Source: Membranipora membranacea (lineage: Eukaryota; Bryozoa; Gymnolaemata; Cheilostomatida; Membraniporidae). From it: a stretch of DNA of 64,000 bases. The notes under the pieces are model-generated. The model ran no database searches. It was not told the origin of the DNA and was given only the letters and a program-made list of their open reading frames with translations. The stretch covers positions 12,467,001 through 12,531,000 of the forward strand of contig OU612067.1 of NCBI GenBank assembly GCA_914767715.1. Direction: 5' to 3'. Positions 62,175 through 64,000 of the stretch are shown here, in pieces. Position 1 is the stretch's first letter. Every line of letters starts with the position of its first letter. The position numbers and the translations under genes were made by a program.

Positions 62175-62640
62175 GTTTGTGATCTGTTGATAAAGACTTG
62201 CATATGATTCCCTTGTACTGTGGTAATTTTCCTTACAATTATGCTATACTGGCCGATTGTATATTTTCCAATGATTGAAATACAACACTAATTTGTAATT
62301 ATAACCATAATTTTATATGTTAATGAATTGCTAAAACCCACTCAAGTACTTTTGCGAATACCAGTGTAAGTTCTTTGAATCCAAGAATGTGCGTTACACG
62401 TCATCAGTTGTTGCTTTACCATGACAATGGAATTATGTGCGATGGCGACAACTTGGGCTGGTATTTCTCTGGTGAGCATGTAAGTTGAATTCACATGTTC
62501 GAAAATCGACAATGTGTTTTGTAGATAATAATTGTGAGGTTGGTATAATCGTTTTTAGAAAAATAAAATTGTTTAGCACATCATCAGTCATTGAAAGGCT
62601 GAGTCTCTGAAGAATTTTTTCCCTCATTGTTTTCTGGAGT

Positions 62641-62839
62641 TGTCTTAACTATACGTGATGCAAGACAACTCCCTATTTCCTATAACTCTGTAGGCACGGT
62701 GTTGCCTGTGCACATCCCTTTTGTGCTGTATCCTGTTAGGAGAAAGAAGCAATAAAATAATGGCTCATAACACACAAACTATATCAGTCTTATTGATGTA
62801 TTACTAATTGCCATCAATACCCAACACCACAATATAACA
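62641..62839 (+). repeat. Probable 5' LTR and primer binding site of a gypsy-like element
   Basis: A TG...CA segment of about 199 bases starts TGTCTTAACT and ends AATATAACA, with an AATAAA at 62750-62755. Three bases after it comes TGGCGACGAGGATGAAAC, a typical tRNA-complementary primer binding site of metazoan Ty3/gypsy elements. No second LTR is in the window, so the left boundary is provisional. Confidence 0.5.
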
Positions 62840-63197
62840 AACTGGCGACGAGGATGAAACACAAGGAGAAGAATCAAAGGCAAGTAAACCTACTATAAAT
62901 GCTTGTAAATTGTCTTGGAAATTTCATGCATGGCACTAAGCCTGAAATTTTAATCTCCTAACTAGCATAGATTCATGCTTGATGTTGCTGTTATGCTAGG
63001 AAATAGGTAGGATTTAGCAAAGGTATAAATTCTAAAACAAGCTAGTGGAGATAGTGAGTGAGTCATGCATGCTTTGTAGGATTTGTGAATTGATTTAGAC
63101 TTGAGATCTTTGTGAGAAGCTATTGCTAGGATTTGAAAACTGTTGAAAACTGCATTAAGCAAGCTTACTCTGTAAAATAGACTCATTACCCTGTATC

Positions 63198-64000
63198 ATG
63201 AATGCTAGGGGTCCTGAAAAATTCAATCCTGAGGGAGATGCTGCCACTGTTTCTTTAAACTGGAGGGCTTGGGTAGAAGAATTTGAACCTTTTGTTGAGT
63301 TCAAAGGCCTATTTAACTACGCTGATGGTAGTGTAAATGAGATAAATCACTCTGATATGAGAAGGCAAAGGCGGGCTGCTTTATTATTTTATGGAGGCCC
63401 TAGGGTTAGGCGGATATTTAAAGATCTCCCAAACAAAGGCAATGATGATAATTATGACGCTGCCATTACTGCTCTCAACACATATTTTGCAGTCACCCCA
63501 AATAGGATTTTCCAACGTCATATGTTCCGTAAAGCCGTAAAAACCAAAATGAGACAGTAGCACAGTATGTTTCACGGCTGAGAACAATGACTATAGGTTG
63601 CGAATATGCCGATGTAGATTCAGAGATCACTGACCAAGTTGTATGTAACTGTTTGTCAAACTCTCTGGTTTGGGCCTGTGAGCGTTTTGAGTCTTATCTC
63701 CTAGGTCTAAAATTTGACCTTGTTACTGATCATCAACCATTGCTGACTATCTATAAGGGTAAAAAGAAATCGAAGCGTACTAGTGCTCGTATCGAAAGAT
63801 GGGTTCTTAGGCTACAGCCATTTGAGTTCCGTGTTGTTCACATTCCAGCTAAAAACAATATAGCTGATCCGCTGTCTCGTCTAATCAAAACTGATAGTTC
63901 TGCCACTTTAACAAAATCTCAGTTAGAGGACATGGCCTTTATCAGGCATGTTGCTTTGGAGTCAACTCCTCGTGCTCTCACAACCAAACAAATTGAGAGA
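63198..64000 (+). pseudogene. Gypsy-like gag joined to RNase H by internal deletion, frameshifted, runs off the window
   Basis: The first part (63198-63560) is a gag-like capsid segment (WRAWVEEFEPF, LLFYGGPRVRRIF, ALNTYFAVTPN). One frameshift near 63545 ends it. The gag frame then continues two bases over (VAQYVSRLRTMTIGCEY, near 63555-63605) and runs directly, without protease or reverse transcriptase, into the end of a gypsy RNase H domain (LVWACERFESYLLG, DLVTDHQPLL, FRVVHIPAKNNIADPLSR). The junction is near 63660. The deletion kept the frame. This is a non-autonomous internally deleted Ty3/gypsy copy, further inactivated by the frameshift. Confidence 0.78.

Overview
The window is metazoan nuclear DNA: AT-rich, with long genes split into many short exons by GT-AG introns, and with non-LTR, LTR and TIR-type transposon remains. 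The species cannot be fixed from the sequence. The gene architecture (a fucolectin-like domain plus many fibronectin-type-III-like modules on a receptor tyrosine phosphatase) and compact introns suggest an invertebrate, possibly a sponge or another early-branching animal. That placement is a guess.

Almost all coding content belongs to one tandemly duplicated, plus-strand receptor family. Gene A (78-18160, 5' end outside the window; 23 exons, 1209 codons seen) has nine FN3-like modules, a juxtamembrane cleavage region, a Sushi/CCP domain, one transmembrane helix and a short tyrosine-rich cytoplasmic tail. It has no phosphatase. Gene B (23979-54506; 50 phase-consistent exons, 2241 residues) looks complete. 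It has a signal peptide, a fucolectin/F5-8-type-C-like domain, 13 FN3-like modules, a juxtamembrane region with a furin-type RRKR site, a transmembrane helix, an active-looking phosphatase domain D1 (HCSAGVGRTG, WPD) and a degenerate D2. Gene C (59895-62174) is a partial copy of the middle modules. It starts inside an exon, and homology is lost upstream of an LTR retroelement.

The unit of duplication is a pair of FN3-like modules, each encoded by a short exon and a long exon with fixed 1-0-1 phases. Gene A modules 1-9 match gene B modules 5-13 exon for exon, including some intron sequence. Homology ends after a 46-base juxtamembrane exon. From there A carries a Sushi exon and a tyrosine-motif tail, whereas B carries tandem phosphatase domains. 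The two genes could work as paired receptors with shared extracellular specificity and opposite or linked phosphotyrosine outputs. This is inference.

The rest is introns and spacers. Mobile elements include an RTE-like LINE antisense in a gene B phosphatase intron (about 49600-52310), two copies of a TIR element (6515-6900 and 54562-54916), a 488-base TIR element (19593-20080), a probable 3.2 kb TIR element in gene A (12170-15368), a LINE 3' fragment (about 61030-61512), and a gypsy-like LTR element with an internal deletion (62641 to the window end). The spacers 18161-23978 and 54507-59894 hold no gene I can support.
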